From Calliopsis andreniformis (taxonomy: Eukaryota; Arthropoda; Insecta; Hymenoptera; Andrenidae): a DNA stretch of 64,000 bases. The position numbers and the translations under genes were made by a program. The notes beneath the pieces were generated by a model. That model saw only the letters and a program-made list of their open reading frames with translations. It ran no database searches and was not told the DNA's origin. Every line of letters begins with the position of its first letter. The first letter of the stretch is position 1. Shown here piece by piece: positions 63,082 through 64,000 of this stretch. The DNA lies in the NCBI RefSeq assembly GCF_051401765.1, contig NW_027480438.1, positions 1,550,001 to 1,614,000 of the forward strand. Reading direction: 5' to 3'.

Positions 63082-64000
63082 TCTCCAATCCTAGATCCTC
63101 AATCCTCAATCCTCAATCCTCATTCCTCAATCCTCAATACCCAATCCTCAATCTTCAATCCTCAAACATCAATCCTCAATTCTCAATCCTCAATCCTCAG
63201 TCCTCAGTCGTCGAAACTCAATCCCCGACGCTTAGCACGCATCCTCAATCCTCAGTCCTCAATCCTCAATCCTCAAACCTAAATCCTCTACCGTCAGTCC
63301 TCGTCCTCAATCCTCAAACCTCAATCCCCAATCCTCAATATTCAATCAGCAATACTCAATCTTCAATCCTCAATCCTCAATCCTCAATCCTCAATCGTCA
63401 ATCCTCAATCCTCAATATTCAATCATCAATACTCAATCTTCAACCCTCAATCTTCAATCCTCAATACTCAATCTTCCATCCTCAATCCTCAATCCTCAAT
63501 CCTCAATCCTCAATCCTCAGGCATCAATACTCAATCTACAATATTCAATCCTCAATCCTTAATCCTCAATCCACAATCCTCAACCTTCAATACTCAATAC
63601 TCAATCTTCAATCCTCAATCCTCAATCCTCAATCCTCAATCCTCAATCCTCAATCCTAATTCCTCAATCCTCATTCTTCAATCCTAAATACCCAATCCTC
63701 AATCTTCAATCCTCAAACCTCAATACTCAATTCTCAATCCTCAATCCTTAATCCTCAGACCTCAAACGTCAATATTTAACCCTCAGTCCTCGTCCTCAAT
63801 ACACAACCCTCAATCCTCAGTCCTCAATATTCAATCATCAATATTCAATCTTCAATCCTCAATCCGCAATCCTCAATCCTCAATCCTCAATCCTCAATCT
63901 TCAACCCTGAATCCTCAATCCTCAATACTCAATCCTCAATCTTCAATCCTCAATACTCAATCTTCAATCCTCAATCCTCAATCCTCAATCCTCAATATTC
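63082..64000 (+). repeat. Copy of 56.5-57.0 kb, then of 42.0-42.4 kb
   Basis: 63,082-63,557 matches 56,510-56,985 (spacing 6572). From about 63,500 the order follows 41.9-42.4 kb and 52.2-52.7 kb, with CCTAATTCCTC, CCTCAGACCTCAAACGTC and CAATACACAACCC. The window ends inside the array. Confidence 0.8.

Larger units (their letters stand above)
1..64000 (+). repeat. CCTCAAT heptanucleotide satellite array, whole window
   Basis: Every stretch of the window parses into CCTCAAT units or close variants such as CTTCAAT, ACTCAAT, CCTCAGT, CCTCATT, CCTCAAA, CCACAAT, CCTGAAT and ATTCAAT. Six-base units (CCTCAT, CCTCGT, TTCTAT) occur now and then and shift the register. Orientation is constant: GG occurs only inside variant units (for example CAGGCATC or CCCCGGACC), and no run of ATTGAGG was seen on the + strand. 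The array runs off both ends of the window, so its true length is unknown. Simple 7-bp satellites are known in eukaryotes, for example the Drosophila virilis heptamer satellites, but this unit is not one of those and I do not recognise it as a named satellite. Confidence 0.97.

Noticed and set aside
1..64000. CRISPR array
   Set aside because: Repeats are 7 bp, contiguous and without unique spacers, and no cas genes are present.
1..64000. Telomeric repeat tract
   Set aside because: ATTGAGG has the same length as the plant-type TTTAGGG but differs at three positions, and its high variant load and kilobase-scale block duplications do not fit telomerase-made DNA. A subtelomeric location remains possible.
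1..64000. Bacterial intergenic or phage repeat
   Set aside because: 64 kb of one heptamer without a gene is unlike any bacterial or phage genome organisation known to me; a eukaryotic satellite is far more likely, although the species cannot be told.

Overview
The whole 64 kb is one satellite DNA array. Its unit is a 7-base repeat, CCTCAAT on the + strand (ATTGAGG on the - strand), in perfect and one- or two-substitution variants, with occasional 6-base units that shift the register. I found no unique sequence, transposon, RNA gene, promoter, terminator, CRISPR array or credible protein gene from the first base to the last. All units point the same way and the + strand is almost free of G. 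An array this long and homogeneous suggests eukaryotic heterochromatin (pericentromeric, subtelomeric, or a sex or B chromosome). Nothing in the window identifies the species.

The content lies above the monomer level, in the order of variant units, which reveals nested duplications. (1) 1-17,629: an 8.47-kb block (1-8263) is repeated at 8471-16,705. Inside each copy are a 1951-bp duplication and a ~2.86-kb higher-order repeat. (2) 17,925-24,180: three copies of a ~2.1-2.3-kb higher-order repeat, with a 147-bp segment missing from the middle copy and the third copy rearranged. (3) 24,181-34,862: a mosaic of shorter copies of material found to the right, with local tandem duplications. (4) 34,863-53,460: an ~8.3-kb block (34,863-43,168) present again at 44,939-53,460 at a spacing of 10,076 bp, nearly identical where I compared it, separated by a ~1.8-kb block that also matches 25.7-26.9 kb. 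(5) 53,461-64,000: a 2.3-2.5-kb block at 53,461-55,995 repeated at 58,155-60,473, a 773-bp tandem duplication, and a ~475-bp repeat at 56.5 and 63.1 kb.

A G-containing variant cassette (GTCGTCGAA ... CCCCGAC ... TTAGCAC) occurs 21 times and is the best internal landmark. Its subtypes allow individual recombination events to be placed. The cassette at 41,620 is a hybrid of two subtypes, so a 216-bp gain or loss can be traced to a 12-bp interval.

No genes work together here. Open reading frames on the + strand follow automatically from the repeat: perfect CCTCAAT arrays have no stop codon in any + frame and encode the heptapeptide NPQSSIL in all three, while every - frame stops once per 21 bases. 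All coordinates come from reading by eye. Block edges are good to about 10-30 bp unless a base-level junction is stated.
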